Notes under the pieces: generated by a model
What the model was told of the DNA's origin: nothing
Database searches by the model: none
What the model saw: only the letters and a program-made list of their open reading frames with translations
Shown here: positions 54,101 through 64,000 of the stretch, one piece after another
Position numbering within the stretch: the stretch's first letter is position 1
Layout of the letters: each line of letters begins with the position of its first letter
Position numbers and translations under genes: made by a program
Assembly (NCBI GenBank): GCA_947500825.1
Contig: CANMTR010000001.1
Span: 248,001-312,000, forward strand
Direction of reading: 5' to 3'
Length of the DNA: 64,000 bases
DNA from: an uncultured Paracoccaceae bacterium
Lineage (GTDB): Bacteria; Pseudomonadota; Alphaproteobacteria; Rhodobacterales; Rhodobacteraceae

Positions 54101-56485
54101 ATGAAGGACATCCGCGTTCCGCTGCCCGCCGAGAGGCTGGGCGACGCGATCCTGCAGCACTTGAAGTTCAGCCTCGGCAAGGAGGCCGGCGACGCCGCGA
54201 CCACCGATTGGCGCGTGGCGTTGAGCCTGGCGATCCGCGACCGGATCGTGGAGCCGTGGTTCGCGTCGAGCCGGGAGACCCATGCGCGGCAGGGCAAGCG
54301 CGTCTATTACCTGTCGATGGAGTTCCTGATCGGGCGCCTGCTGGAGGATGCGGCCGTCAATCTCGGGCTGATGGACGAGCTGACGGTGTTCTTCGACGCG
54401 CGGCACCTGGACGCCAGCGCGATCATAGCCGACGAGCCCGACGCGGCGCTGGGCAACGGCGGCTTGGGCCGGCTCGCGGCGTGCTTCATGGAATCCATGG
54501 CGACGCTGGGCTGCCCGGCGATGGGATACGGCATCCGCTACGAGCACGGGCTGTTCCGCCAGAGCTTCGAGGACGGACGCCAGGTCGAGGCGCCGGAGGA
54601 CTGGCTGAGCCAGACCCACGCCTGGGAGTTCGAGCGCCGCGAGGCGCGCTACCGGATCGGGTTCGGCGGCGAGGTCAAGAGCCTGGGCAACCGCACCATC
54701 TGGCAGCCCGGCGAGACGGTGATCGCCGAGGGCTACGATACGCCGATGGTGGGCTGGCAGGGGCGCTGGGCCAACACGCTGCGCCTGTGGTCGGCCAAGC
54801 CCGAGCAGGTGTTCGACCTCGGCCGGTTCAACGCGGGCGACTACTACGGCGCGGCGGAACCCGAGAACCTGGCGCGCACGATCAGCCGCGTCCTTTATCC
54901 CGACGACACGACCGAGGAGGGCAAGCGCCTGCGGCTGAAGCAGGAGTTCTTCTTCACCGCCGCGTCGCTGCGCGACATCCTGCGACGGTTCGAGAGCGAA
55001 TACGACGACCTGTCTCGCCTGCCCGAAAAGGTGGCGATCCAGCTCAACGACACCCACCCCGCCATCGCCGGCCCCGAGCTGGTGCGCCTGCTGGTGGACG
55101 AGAAGGGCATGGAGTTCGACACGGCGGTCGATGTCGCGCGCGATTGCCTGGGCTACACCAACCACACGCTCCTGCCCGAGGCGCTGGAGCGGTGGTCGGT
55201 GGATCTGATGGGCAGCCTGCTGCCGCGTCACCTGCAGATCATCGAGCGGATCGACGCCGCCCATGCCGAGGCGCATCCCGACCGCGCGGCGGTGATGATC
55301 GGCGACGGCGACGTGCAGATGGGGCCGCTGGCCTTCGCCATGGCCCACAAGGTCAACGGCGTGTCCGGCCTCCACACGGACCTGATGCGGCAGACGGTGT
55401 TCTCGGAGCTGAACCGGCTGCATCCGGGGCGGATCGTGAACCAGACCAATGGCGTGACGCCGCGGCGCTGGCTCCTGGGGGCCAACCCGCGCCTTTCGGG
55501 CCTGATAACCGAGGCCATCGGCGAGGGCTGGGTCGACGACCTGGAGCAGCTGTCGCAGTTGGAGCCGATGGCCGACGACGCGGGGTTCCGCGACGACTTC
55601 GCCGAGGCGAAGCGGCGCAACAAGGTGGACCTTGCCGCCTATCTGGACGGGCGGGGTACGCGCGTGGACCCGGACGCGATGTTCGACGTCCAGATCAAGC
55701 GTATCCACGAATACAAGCGCCAGCACCTCAACATCCTCGAGGCGATCGCCTTGTGGCAGGAGATCGGCGACGACCCCCAGGGGGACTGGGTGCCGCGGGT
55801 CAGGATCTTCGGCGGCAAGGCCGCGCCCGGATACGTCTTCGCCAAGGAGATCATCCACCTGATCAACGCCGTGGCCGAGGTGGTGAACGCCGACACGCGC
55901 ACGAACCACGCGCTCAGGATCGCCTATCCGGCCAACTACAACGTCTCGCTGGCCGAGCGGCTGATCCCGGCCGCCGAACTCAGCCAGCAGATATCCACCG
56001 CCGGCAAGGAGGCCTCGGGGACGGGCAACATGAAGTTCGCCCTGAACGGCGCGCTGACCCTGGGCACCCTCGACGGCGCCAACGTGGAGATCCGCGACTT
56101 GGTGGGGGCGGAGAACTTCTTCCTTTTCGGGATGACCACCGAGGAGGTCGTCGCCCGCCGCGAGGTCGAGGGCCATGCCGCCAAGGCGGTCGAGGCCGCG
56201 CCGAGGCTTGCGCGCGCGCTCGACGCGATCCGGTCCGGCGCGTTCGGACCCGGGTTCGAGGGGATCGCCGACAACGTGTCGGGACACGACTATTTCGTCG
56301 TGGCGTCGGACTTCGCCGAGTACTGGCGGGCCAGCCGAGCGGTTGAGGAGGCCTATCGCGACCGGGACGACTGGACGCGCCGGGCGATTCTGAACACGGC
56401 CCGGTCGGGCTGGTTCAGCTCCGACCGGACGATCCGGGGCTACATGGCCGACATATGGGGGGCGCGGAGCCTGACCGCGGGCTGA
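54101..56485 (+). CDS. glgP: GlgP, glycogen phosphorylase
   Basis: A 794-residue PLP enzyme that releases glucose-1-phosphate from glycogen. PLP binds K645 in [26 protein letters not shown] and [14 protein letters not shown] are N-terminal signatures, and [16 protein letters not shown] is in the C-terminal half. It is the first gene of the glycogen operon, behind a 114-base gap holding a weak ttgcag/taaacg promoter-like pair (54019-54046). A ggaggag lies before ATG 54101. Confidence 0.96.
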   Translation: MKDIRVPLPAERLGDAILQHLKFSLGKEAGDAATTDWRVALSLAIRDRIVEPWFASSRETHARQGKRVYYLSMEFLIGRLLEDAAVNLGLMDELTVFFDARHLDASAIIADEPDAALGNGGLGRLAACFMESMATLGCPAMGYGIRYEHGLFRQSFEDGRQVEAPEDWLSQTHAWEFERREARYRIGFGGEVKSLGNRTIWQPGETVIAEGYDTPMVGWQGRWANTLRLWSAKPEQVFDLGRFNAGDYYGAAEPENLARTISRVLYPDDTTEEGKRLRLKQEFFFTAASLRDILRRFESEYDDLSRLPEKVAIQLNDTHPAIAGPELVRLLVDEKGMEFDTAVDVARDCLGYTNHTLLPEALERWSVDLMGSLLPRHLQIIERIDAAHAEAHPDRAAVMIGDGDVQMGPLAFAMAHKVNGVSGLHTDLMRQTVFSELNRLHPGRIVNQTNGVTPRRWLLGANPRLSGLITEAIGEGWVDDLEQLSQLEPMADDAGFRDDFAEAKRRNKVDLAAYLDGRGTRVDPDAMFDVQIKRIHEYKRQHLNILEAIALWQEIGDDPQGDWVPRVRIFGGKAAPGYVFAKEIIHLINAVAEVVNADTRTNHALRIAYPANYNVSLAERLIPAAELSQQISTAGKEASGTGNMKFALNGALTLGTLDGANVEIRDLVGAENFFLFGMTTEEVVARREVEGHAAKAVEAAPRLARALDAIRSGAFGPGFEGIADNVSGHDYFVVASDFAEYWRASRAVEEAYRDRDDWTRRAILNTARSGWFSSDRTIRGYMADIWGARSLTAG

Positions 56486-56582
56486 CATCCGCGCGCCCTG
56501 GCCGGGCGACAAGTCGCGGATGGCGGTCTTATTTCTCGTGGTCAGTGTTGCCGACGGGTCCTGCTGCCTTAGCCTTCCCGGT

Positions 56583-58787
56583 ATGACCGGAAACATCGCG
56601 AACCCCGCCCCGCCCCTCGACCGCAGGACCACTGAGGCGCTGCATCAGGGGCGCCACGGAGATCCGTTCACCGTGCTCGGCCCGCACGTTGTCGACGGCG
56701 CGCGGGTGGTGCGCGCGCTCGACCCCGGCGCAGAGACGCTGTCGGCGGTGACGGAGGACGGCACCGCGCACCCGCTCGCCCGGGTAACCGAGGGCATCGG
56801 CGTCTTCGCGGGGGAGGTGCCCGGCGAGGGCCATTACTGGATCAGGGGCCAGTCGCGCGAGGACGTCTGGGAGTACGAGGATGCCTACCGCTTCGGCCCG
56901 GTGATCGGGGAGATGGACGAGTACCTTCTGGGCGAGGGCACGCACCAGCGGATCTGGGACGTCCTGGGCGCCCACATCATGGAACACGAGGGCCAGGACG
57001 GCACCCATTTCGCGGTCTGGGCGCCCAGCGCCGAGCGCGTGAGCGTCGTCGGCGGCTTCAACCACTGGGACGGCCGGCGCCACCCGATGCGCCCGCGCGG
57101 CGGCACGGGCGTGTGGGAAATTTTCGTTCCCAACATCGGCGAGGGCGAGGCCTACAAGTACGAGATCCTGGGCGCGGGCGGCGAGTTGCAGCCCCTGAAG
57201 GCGGACCCGGTCGGCTTCGGCTCCCAGCATGCGCCGCAGAACGCGAGCATCGTGCGCCACATCGACGGGTACGGATGGAAGGACGACGCCTGGATGGAGG
57301 AACGCGCCGGGCGCCAGTCGCGCACCGCGCCGATCTCCGTCTACGAGGTGCATCTCGGCTCGTGGAAGCGCGTGGCGGAGGAGGGCAACCGCCCGCTCTC
57401 CTACAAGGAGGCGGCAGAGGAGCTCGTGGGGTATGCCCATGACATGGGCTTTACCCATCTGGAATTGCTGCCGATCAGCGAGTTCCCGTTCGACGGCTCG
57501 TGGGGTTACCAGCCGGTGGGCCTCTTCGCACCGACGATCCGGTTCGGGCCGCCGCACGAGTTCCGCGACCTGGTGGATGCCGCGCATCGCAAGGGCCTGG
57601 GCGTGATCCTGGACTGGGTGCCGGGGCATTTCCCGGCCGATCCGCACGGGCTGGGCAAGTTCGACGGATCTCACCTCTACGAGCATGCCGATCCGCGCGA
57701 GGGCTTCCACCAGGACTGGAACACGCTGATCTACAATTACGGCCGGGTCGAGGTATCGAATTTCCTGACCTCGAACGCGCTCTACTGGCTGGACGAGTAC
57801 CACGTGGACGGGCTGCGCGTGGATGCGGTGGCCTCGATGCTCTACCGCGACTATTCGCGCAAGGAAGGCGAGTGGGTGCCCAACAAGGACGGCGGCCGCG
57901 AGAACTACGAGGCGATCGACTTCCTCAAGAAGGTGAACCTGACGACCTACGGCGAGGCACCGGGTATCATGACGGTGGCCGAGGAATCGACGTCGTTCCC
58001 GCAGGTGTCGCGGCCCGTCGACGACGGCGGCCTGGGCTTCGGCTTCAAATGGAACATGGGGTGGATGAACGACACCCTGCGATACATGGCCAAGGACCCG
58101 TATTACCGCAGCCACGACCATCACCTGATGACCTTCGGGCTGCACTACGCCTATTCGGAGAACTTCATCCTGCCGATCAGCCACGACGAGGTGGTGCACG
58201 GCAAAGGCTCGATGCTGGGCAAGATGCCGGGTGGCGAGGACGACAAGTTCGCCAATCTTCGGGCCTATTACGGTTTCATGTGGGGGCACCCCGGCAAGAA
58301 GCTCTTGTTCATGGGCTGCGAGTTCGCCCAGCCCAGCGAGTGGGATCACAACGGCCAGCTGGGGTGGGGCCTGCTCGACAAGCCGCGGCACAAGGGCATG
58401 CAGCGTCTGGTGCGTGACCTCAACACCCTCTACCGGGGCGAGCCCGCGCTCCATGCGCTGGATTGCGATCCCGCCGGCTTCCAGTGGATCGAGGCCGACG
58501 ATTCCAAGGCGTCCGTCTATGCGTGGATCCGCCGGTCGGGGGGCGACGACCCGGAAGCGGTCGTCGCGTGCAACTTCACCCCCGTCGAGCGCGTCTACAC
58601 CCTGGGCATGCCGCAGGCAGGCCGCTGGCGCGAGGCGCTCAACACCGATGCCGAGATCTACGGCGGTGGCGGGCGCGGCAACATGGGCGCCGTCGAGGCG
58701 GAGCCGGAGAAGCTGAACGGCCAAGCGGCACGGGCACGGGTGGTCTTGCCGCCCCTGTCGACGGTGATGTTCGTCAAAGAGGGCTGA
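56583..58787 (+). CDS. glgB: GlgB, 1,4-alpha-glucan branching enzyme
   Basis: A 734-residue GH13 enzyme that makes alpha-1,6 branches. CBM48-like domains precede the catalytic barrel. The catalytic residues are D414 ([10 protein letters not shown]), E467 (VAEESTSFP) and the stabiliser D535 ([13 protein letters not shown]), each about nine positions beyond E. coli. The start at ATG 56583 has only a weak Shine-Dalgarno; an in-frame upstream ATG at 56520 would add 21 unusual residues. Confidence 0.94.
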   Translation: MTGNIANPAPPLDRRTTEALHQGRHGDPFTVLGPHVVDGARVVRALDPGAETLSAVTEDGTAHPLARVTEGIGVFAGEVPGEGHYWIRGQSREDVWEYEDAYRFGPVIGEMDEYLLGEGTHQRIWDVLGAHIMEHEGQDGTHFAVWAPSAERVSVVGGFNHWDGRRHPMRPRGGTGVWEIFVPNIGEGEAYKYEILGAGGELQPLKADPVGFGSQHAPQNASIVRHIDGYGWKDDAWMEERAGRQSRTAPISVYEVHLGSWKRVAEEGNRPLSYKEAAEELVGYAHDMGFTHLELLPISEFPFDGSWGYQPVGLFAPTIRFGPPHEFRDLVDAAHRKGLGVILDWVPGHFPADPHGLGKFDGSHLYEHADPREGFHQDWNTLIYNYGRVEVSNFLTSNALYWLDEYHVDGLRVDAVASMLYRDYSRKEGEWVPNKDGGRENYEAIDFLKKVNLTTYGEAPGIMTVAEESTSFPQVSRPVDDGGLGFGFKWNMGWMNDTLRYMAKDPYYRSHDHHLMTFGLHYAYSENFILPISHDEVVHGKGSMLGKMPGGEDDKFANLRAYYGFMWGHPGKKLLFMGCEFAQPSEWDHNGQLGWGLLDKPRHKGMQRLVRDLNTLYRGEPALHALDCDPAGFQWIEADDSKASVYAWIRRSGGDDPEAVVACNFTPVERVYTLGMPQAGRWREALNTDAEIYGGGGRGNMGAVEAEPEKLNGQAARARVVLPPLSTVMFVKEG

Positions 58788-58807
58788 AGGCGCCCGAAGG
58801 GGGAGTG

Positions 58808-60073
58808 ATGGAGAAGATACCGAGGCGCCTGTCGTCGCAGACCATGGCTTTTGTCCTGGCGGGGGGGCGTGGAAGCCGCTTGCGGCAGTTGACCGACAAC
58901 CGCGCCAAGCCGGCGGTCTATTTCGGCGGCAAGACGCGGATCGTCGACTTCGCCCTGTCGAACGCCCTCAATTCCGGCATTCGCAAGATGGCGATCGCAA
59001 CGCAGTACAAGGCGCATTCACTGATCCGGCACTGTCAGCGCGGCTGGTCCTTCTTTCGCGCCGAGCGCAACGAGTACCTCGACATCCTGCCCGCCTCCCA
59101 GCGGGTGAGCGAGGACAAGTGGTACGTGGGAACGGCGGATGCGGTGACCCAGAACATCGACATCATCGACAGCTACGGGATCGAGTACATCCTGATCCTG
59201 GCGGGCGATCACATCTACAAGATGGATTACGAGGTGATGCTTGCCGAGCACGTGGACACGGGCGCGGACGTGACCGTCGGTTGCCTGACCGTTCCGCGCG
59301 ACGAGGCCAGCGCCTTCGGCGTCATGGCGGTCGACGACACGCTCAGGATCACCTCATTCCTCGAAAAGCCCGCCGACCCACCCGGAATGCCCGGCGATCC
59401 CGACAACGCGCTGGCCTCTATGGGGATCTATGTCTTCAAATGGTCCTATCTGCGCGAGTTGCTGCTCGACGACCAGGAGCTGGAAGGGTCGAAGCACGAT
59501 TTCGGCAGCGATATCGTCCCCCACATCGTCGCAAACGGCAAGGCGCAAGCGCATCGCTTCGCCGACAGTTGCGTGCGCCACAGGACGGATGTGCCGGCAT
59601 ATTGGCGCGATGTGGGAACGGTGGATGCCTACTGGCAGGCCAACATCGCGCTGACCAACTTCGACCCCGAGCTGGACTTGTGGGACCGCAACTGGCCGAT
59701 CTGGACCTATGCCGAGGCGGCCCCGCCCGCGAAGTTCATCCACGACGAGGAAAAGCGGCGCGGCCACGCGATCTCGTCCATGGTGGCGGGAGGCTGCATC
59801 GTCTCGGGGACCGAGATCCGCGAATCCCTTCTGTTCACGATGGTGCACACCAACTCCTACGCCCAGCTGGAGCAGGCGGTGATCCTGCCCCATGTGACCG
59901 TGGGTCGTCACGCGCGGCTGCGGAAATGCGTGGTCGATCGGGGCGTCCAGATCCCCGAAGGACTCACCGTCGGAGAGGACCCGGAGGAGGATGCGCGCTT
60001 CTTCGAGGTGTCGAAGGGGGGCGTGACGCTCATCACCGGGCCGATGGTCGACGCCTGGACCGCCGCGCAGTGA
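58808..60073 (+). CDS. glgC: GlgC, ADP-glucose pyrophosphorylase
   Basis: A 421-residue enzyme making ADP-glucose from glucose-1-phosphate and [27 protein letters not shown] is the catalytic loop with its Lys. [18 protein letters not shown] and [12 protein letters not shown] are family segments, and the C-terminus is a left-handed helix domain for allosteric control. It is the regulated step of glycogen synthesis. Its stop overlaps the glgA ATG (TGATG). Confidence 0.96.
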   Translation: MEKIPRRLSSQTMAFVLAGGRGSRLRQLTDNRAKPAVYFGGKTRIVDFALSNALNSGIRKMAIATQYKAHSLIRHCQRGWSFFRAERNEYLDILPASQRVSEDKWYVGTADAVTQNIDIIDSYGIEYILILAGDHIYKMDYEVMLAEHVDTGADVTVGCLTVPRDEASAFGVMAVDDTLRITSFLEKPADPPGMPGDPDNALASMGIYVFKWSYLRELLLDDQELEGSKHDFGSDIVPHIVANGKAQAHRFADSCVRHRTDVPAYWRDVGTVDAYWQANIALTNFDPELDLWDRNWPIWTYAEAAPPAKFIHDEEKRRGHAISSMVAGGCIVSGTEIRESLLFTMVHTNSYAQLEQAVILPHVTVGRHARLRKCVVDRGVQIPEGLTVGEDPEEDARFFEVSKGGVTLITGPMVDAWTAAQ

Positions 60074-61494
60074 TGCGCGTCCTATCGGTCGCGTCCGAAT
60101 GCGCGCCCTTGGTCAAGACCGGCGGATTGGCCGACGTGGCCGGCGCCCTTCCGGGGGCGCTGGCGCCTCATGGCGTCGACATGCGCGTCCTGCTGCCGGG
60201 CTACCCTTCCGTGCTCGAGGCGTTGCCGGAGACGCGGGAGGTGCTGTCGCTGGGGGCCCTGCACGGCGGGACGGCGCGGATCCTGGCGGCAGACGCCCAG
60301 GGGCTGTCGCTGTTCGTGCTGGAGGCGCCGCATCTCTACGACCGGGGCGGCACGATCTACCTCGACCCGGAGGGGCGGGACTGGGAGGACAACCCCGAGC
60401 GCTTCGCCGCGCTGTGCCGAGCGGGCGCCGAGATCGCGGCGGGCAGGGCGGGCTGGACCCCGCAGGTGGTGCACGGGCACGACTGGCAGGCGGGATTCCT
60501 GCCCTACTACCTGTCGCGCGACGGCACCGACGTTCCGTTCGTCCTGACGATCCACAACATCGCCTTCCCGGGTTTCGCCGATCCGTGGCGGATCAAGTGG
60601 CTCGGCCTTGACCAGGCGGATTTCCACAGCGAGGGGGTCGAGTACTGGGGGCGGGTGTCGTCCCTCAAGACGGGCCTCGTCTGGGCCGACCGGATCACCA
60701 CGGTCTCGCCGCGCTACGCCTACGAGTTGACGACGCCGGCCTTCGGAATGGGGTTCGACGGGCTTATCTCGAAGCGTCGGGCGGACCTGACGGGCATCCT
60801 CAACGGGATCGACACGGATATCTGGGACCCGGTCCGGGACCATGCGATCCGGCGGTTCAGGGGCTGGCGCACGAAGTCCGCCGCCACCGCGGCGCTCCGC
60901 GAAGAGATGGGCCTGCCTGCCAGTGCCGGGCCGCTGGCCGTGGTGATCTCGAGGCTCACCCAGCAGAAGGGGCTGGATCTGCTGCTGCAAGCCCTGCCGG
61001 ACTTCCTGGACCGTGGCGGACAACTGGTGCTCCTTGGCTCCGGTGACCGGGAGATGGAGGGCGCCTGGCGCGCCGCCTCGGCCGCGCACGAGGGGCTCGC
61101 CGTCACCATCGGATACGACGAGACCCTGAGCCACCGGATGATGGCCGGCGGAGAGGCGGTTCTGGTGCCCTCCCGGTTCGAGCCCTGCGGGCTGACCCAG
61201 CTCTATGGTCTGCGCTACGGCGCGATCCCGGTGGTGGCCCGGGTGGGCGGGCTCGCCGACACGGTGGTCGATGCCAACGATGCGGGCCTGAAATCGGGAG
61301 CGGCCACGGGGATCGTCCACGACCCCGACGATGCGGGCGCACTCTCTCTTGCGCTCGATCGGCTGGTGACGCTTTATGGGGAGGTCGAGACGTGGACGCG
61401 GATGGTGCGCAACGCGATGCGCCATCCCGTGGGGTGGGACGTCTCGGCCGGACGATACGTCGAGCTCTACAGGGACCTCTCGCCCGATCCATGA
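60073..61494 (+). CDS. glgA: GlgA, glycogen synthase
   Basis: A 473-residue GT5 GT-B enzyme that extends alpha-1,4 chains with ADP-glucose. K15 in VKTGGLADVAGALP binds ADP-glucose. HGHDWQAGFLPYYL and the C-terminal PSRFEPCGLTQLYGLRYGAIPVV with its EX7E-like region are standard. The start and stop overlap glgC and glgX, so the genes are translated as one unit. Confidence 0.96.
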   Translation: MRVLSVASECAPLVKTGGLADVAGALPGALAPHGVDMRVLLPGYPSVLEALPETREVLSLGALHGGTARILAADAQGLSLFVLEAPHLYDRGGTIYLDPEGRDWEDNPERFAALCRAGAEIAAGRAGWTPQVVHGHDWQAGFLPYYLSRDGTDVPFVLTIHNIAFPGFADPWRIKWLGLDQADFHSEGVEYWGRVSSLKTGLVWADRITTVSPRYAYELTTPAFGMGFDGLISKRRADLTGILNGIDTDIWDPVRDHAIRRFRGWRTKSAATAALREEMGLPASAGPLAVVISRLTQQKGLDLLLQALPDFLDRGGQLVLLGSGDREMEGAWRAASAAHEGLAVTIGYDETLSHRMMAGGEAVLVPSRFEPCGLTQLYGLRYGAIPVVARVGGLADTVVDANDAGLKSGAATGIVHDPDDAGALSLALDRLVTLYGEVETWTRMVRNAMRHPVGWDVSAGRYVELYRDLSPDP

Positions 61495-63575
61495 CAACGA
61501 CCTATGCCATCGCCGCGGGCCGCGCCGCGCCCCTCGGTGCGACCTTCGACGGGGACGGGGTGAACTTCGCCGTCTTTTCCCAGCATGCCACCCGGATGGA
61601 GCTTTGCCTGTACCCCGATGGCGGGCACGAGATACGCCTGCCGCTGCCCGAGCGCGACGGGGATGTCTGGCACGGCTATATCTCGGGGCTGACGCCGGGC
61701 ACGCGGTACGGATACCGCGCCCACGGGCCCTACGCCCCGGCGGAGGGGCACCGCTTCAACCCCGCCAAGCTGCTGATGGACCCCTATGCCAAGCGGCTGA
61801 CGGGGCACCCCGTCTGGAACGACGCGCTCATGGGGTATCGCGTGGGCGATCCGGAGGCGGACCTGTCACGCGACATCCGCGACAGCGCGCCCCACATGCC
61901 GCGCTCGGTCGTGGTCGACCCGGCCTTTTCCTGGGGTCGGGACCTGCCGCCGATGACGCCGGTGGAGCAGTCCGTCATCTACGAGGCGCACGTGAAGGGG
62001 CTGACCCGGTCGCGACCCGGCATCGACGACCCCGGCACGTTCCTGGCGATGGCGTCGGATCGGATGCTCGACTATCTCACCGATCTGGGGGTCACGGCTG
62101 TGGAGCTCCTGCCGGCGCAGGCGTTCCTGACCGACCAGTTCCTGCACCGGAAGGGCCTGACGAATTACTGGGGCTACCAGACGCTGGGCTTCTTCGCACC
62201 CGAACCGCGCTACCTCGCGCGAGGGCGGATCGCCGAGTTCCAGCAGATGGTCGCGCGGTTCCACTCGGCGGGGATCGAGGTGCTGATGGACGTGGTCTAC
62301 AACCACACCTGCGAGGGGGGGGAGCTAGGTCCGACCCTGTCGTTCCGCGGCCTCGACAACGCCTCGTACTACAGGCTGGAGGACAATCCGCGCCACTACG
62401 TCGACGACACGGGCTGCGGCAACACGCTCAACGTCGATCACCCCATGGTGCTGCGGATGATCATGGATTCCTTGCGCTACTGGGTCGAGGTCATGCACGT
62501 CGACGGGTTCCGGTTCGACCTGTGCTCGACGCTCGGGCGGGACGGGACGGGGTCGTTCGACCGCGGCGCGTCGTTCTTCGACGCGATCCGGCAAGACCCG
62601 GTATTGTCGGACGCCAAGCTGATCGCCGAGCCCTGGGATATCGGGCCGGGCGGCTACCAGCTCGGGGCATATCCGCCGCCCTTCCTCGAATGGAACGACA
62701 AGTACCGCGACCGGGTGCGGATGTTCTGGCGCGGCGACGCGGGTTCGGTACCGGGCCTCGCGGACCGGCTGACGGGCTCGGCGCTGCAATTCGACCATTC
62801 CGGGCGGCCGGCGACGTCGAGCGTCAACTTCCTCACCGCCCATGACGGCTTCACCCTGACGGACGTGGTCAGCTTCACCGACCGGCACAACGAGGCCAAT
62901 GGCGAGGGCAACCGTGACGGACACGGGGAGAATTACTCGGACAATCTCGGGGTAGAGGGCCCGTCGTCGAAACCGGCGATCGTCGCGGCGCGCGCGCGCC
63001 GGCGGCGCAACATGATGGCCACGCTGATGCTAAGCCAGGGCACGCCGATGATCCTTGCGGGGGACGAGATCGGCAATTCCCAGGGTGGCAACAACAACGC
63101 CTATGCCCAGGACAACGAGACCGGATGGGTCGACTGGTCGGAGCCCGACCGGGAGTTCCATGCCTTCGTGCGGCGGATGATCCGCTTCCGCCGCGACCAC
63201 CCGATCCTGCGCCAGAAACTGTTCCTCCATGCCCGCGAGCGGGCGGTCGACCGCAAGGAGGACCTGTTCTGGTGGCGCCGCGACGGCGCCCCCATGCGCC
63301 AAGCGGACTGGACGGCGCCCGACATGGACGCGCTGGCCATGGAGCTCAGGATGGCGAGCGGCACGCCCGCCTACGCCGAAACCGAATCCGCCATCTTCGC
63401 GATCTTCAACCAGGGCGCCAGGCGTCCCTTCGTCCTGCCTGGCACCGACGACGGATCGGGATGGGACTGGGTGGTCGACACCGCCGATCCCGACCGGCCG
63501 ACGGAGCATGTGAGACGCCGGGCCGAGATACCCGCGGATTCCGTCAGCGTCTTTGTATCATGGGGGACTTCATGA
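61491..63575 (+). CDS. glgX: GlgX, glycogen debranching enzyme
   Basis: A 694-residue GH13 isoamylase-type enzyme. A CBM48 domain (GVNFAVFSQHATRMELCLY) precedes the barrel with GIEVLMDVVYNHT, VDGFRFDLCSTLGRD (nucleophile Asp), LIAEPWDIGPGGYQ (acid Glu) and FLTAHDGFTL. It removes branches from phosphorylase-limited glycogen. Overlaps glgA (ATGA) and malQ (ATGA). Confidence 0.95.
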   Translation: MTTTYAIAAGRAAPLGATFDGDGVNFAVFSQHATRMELCLYPDGGHEIRLPLPERDGDVWHGYISGLTPGTRYGYRAHGPYAPAEGHRFNPAKLLMDPYAKRLTGHPVWNDALMGYRVGDPEADLSRDIRDSAPHMPRSVVVDPAFSWGRDLPPMTPVEQSVIYEAHVKGLTRSRPGIDDPGTFLAMASDRMLDYLTDLGVTAVELLPAQAFLTDQFLHRKGLTNYWGYQTLGFFAPEPRYLARGRIAEFQQMVARFHSAGIEVLMDVVYNHTCEGGELGPTLSFRGLDNASYYRLEDNPRHYVDDTGCGNTLNVDHPMVLRMIMDSLRYWVEVMHVDGFRFDLCSTLGRDGTGSFDRGASFFDAIRQDPVLSDAKLIAEPWDIGPGGYQLGAYPPPFLEWNDKYRDRVRMFWRGDAGSVPGLADRLTGSALQFDHSGRPATSSVNFLTAHDGFTLTDVVSFTDRHNEANGEGNRDGHGENYSDNLGVEGPSSKPAIVAARARRRRNMMATLMLSQGTPMILAGDEIGNSQGGNNNAYAQDNETGWVDWSEPDREFHAFVRRMIRFRRDHPILRQKLFLHARERAVDRKEDLFWWRRDGAPMRQADWTAPDMDALAMELRMASGTPAYAETESAIFAIFNQGARRPFVLPGTDDGSGWDWVVDTADPDRPTEHVRRRAEIPADSVSVFVSWGTS

Positions 63576-64000
63576 GTGATCCGAGGGACGATCTGGCACG
63601 GGAGATGGGGGTGCTACCCCGCTATACCGACGCCACCGGCACCGAGCATGTGCTCACGAACGAGACGCGCGACGCGATCCTGTCGGCGATGGGCGTCGGG
63701 CCGGGCGACCGGGACGCCGAGGATCGCCTGGCGGACATACGCAGCGAGAGCTCTCTGCCGCCCTGGCAGGTGGTCGAGGCGGAGACCGACCAGTACCTCG
63801 ACGTGCTCGCAGACGCGGACTGGCATCTGGAGCTGGAGGACGGCACCACCCGTGACGGGCGAGGCGCCCATCTGGGTCGGCTGCCCCCGGGCATCCATCA
63901 CGTCGCGACCGGCGAGGGTGGGGCATGGCTCCTGTCGGCGCCCGCCCGCCTGCCGGAGCCGCCGCGCGCCTGGGGCGTGACCTTGCCGCTCTACGGCCTG
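63572..64000 (+). CDS. malQ: MalQ, 4-alpha-glucanotransferase, N-terminal part
   Basis: The first 143 codons of a gene that runs off the window. The N-terminal helical part includes LAREMGVLPRYTDATG, and the end PEPPRAWGVTLPLYGL is the start of the GH77 barrel. It would shuffle alpha-1,4 glucans, working with GlgP and GlgX on maltodextrins. It overlaps the glgX stop. In many relatives pgm (phosphoglucomutase) follows glgX; here malQ does, at least first. Confidence 0.85.
   Translation, partial: MSDPRDDLAREMGVLPRYTDATGTEHVLTNETRDAILSAMGVGPGDRDAEDRLADIRSESSLPPWQVVEAETDQYLDVLADADWHLELEDGTTRDGRGAHLGRLPPGIHHVATGEGGAWLLSAPARLPEPPRAWGVTLPLYGL

Overview
The window is about 64 kb of very GC-rich DNA, densely coding on both strands. 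It suggests an alphaproteobacterium of the Rhodobacteraceae/Roseobacter group. The reasons are the gene order murG-murC-...-murB-ddl-ftsQ-ftsA-ftsZ-lpxC-bamD-recN, an aerobic cobaltochelatase pair (cobS/cobT), a glgP-glgB-glgC-glgA-glgX operon, GANTC sites before ftsZ, and a GC-hairpin/GGGGTATTT element after several stop codons. The family assignment is inference; I do not name a species. No rRNA, tRNA, CRISPR array, transposase, phage gene or replication origin was seen, and no gap between genes exceeds 300 bases.

Layout. 1-4918: the end of a ThiF/MoeB-type gene, an M3 oligopeptidase, a convergent YhiN-like flavoprotein, and ftsW. 4983-18351: the division and cell-wall cluster (murG, murC, purU, murB, ddl, ftsQ, ftsA, ftsZ), then lpxC, bamD and recN. 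The formyl-THF deformylase gene purU sits between murC and murB. 18438-25852: an RND efflux pair, a secreted nuclease, a ZntB-like transporter and a ClC channel, mostly with overlapping start and stop codons. 25885-31181 (minus strand): a DUF427 protein, an aminopeptidase P, cobT and cobS. 31353-33202: an ECF sigma factor, its RskA-like anti-sigma factor, and a Tat-type secreted MsrB.

33377-38440: a J-domain protein, BolA, a DUF4177-like protein, three consecutive tiny lipoproteins (the third only 44 residues), gatB, and two tandem transglycosylase paralogs. 38444-42623 (minus strand): an acyltransferase, a PfpI-family protein and aminopeptidase N. 42718-45866: a small membrane protein, a DUF2256 zinc-ribbon protein, malate synthase G and a GlcG-like protein. 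45976-53986: a mixed housekeeping stretch (class-I amidotransferase, secreted protein, ZIP transporter, cimA, SQS/PSY-family protein, MFS exporter, cobK, AlkA-type glycosylase, carboxylesterase). 54101-64000: the glycogen operon glgP-B-C-A-X followed by malQ, which runs off the window.

Most of the window is well-known housekeeping. The least explained parts are the three micro-lipoproteins with a shared C-terminal motif and a possible EcfG-type promoter, the small-protein genes overlapping the glcB start, the sigma/anti-sigma/msrB module with a symmetric site before msrB, the repeated element after stop codons, and several short tandem duplications around cobS/cobT and at 3' gene ends.
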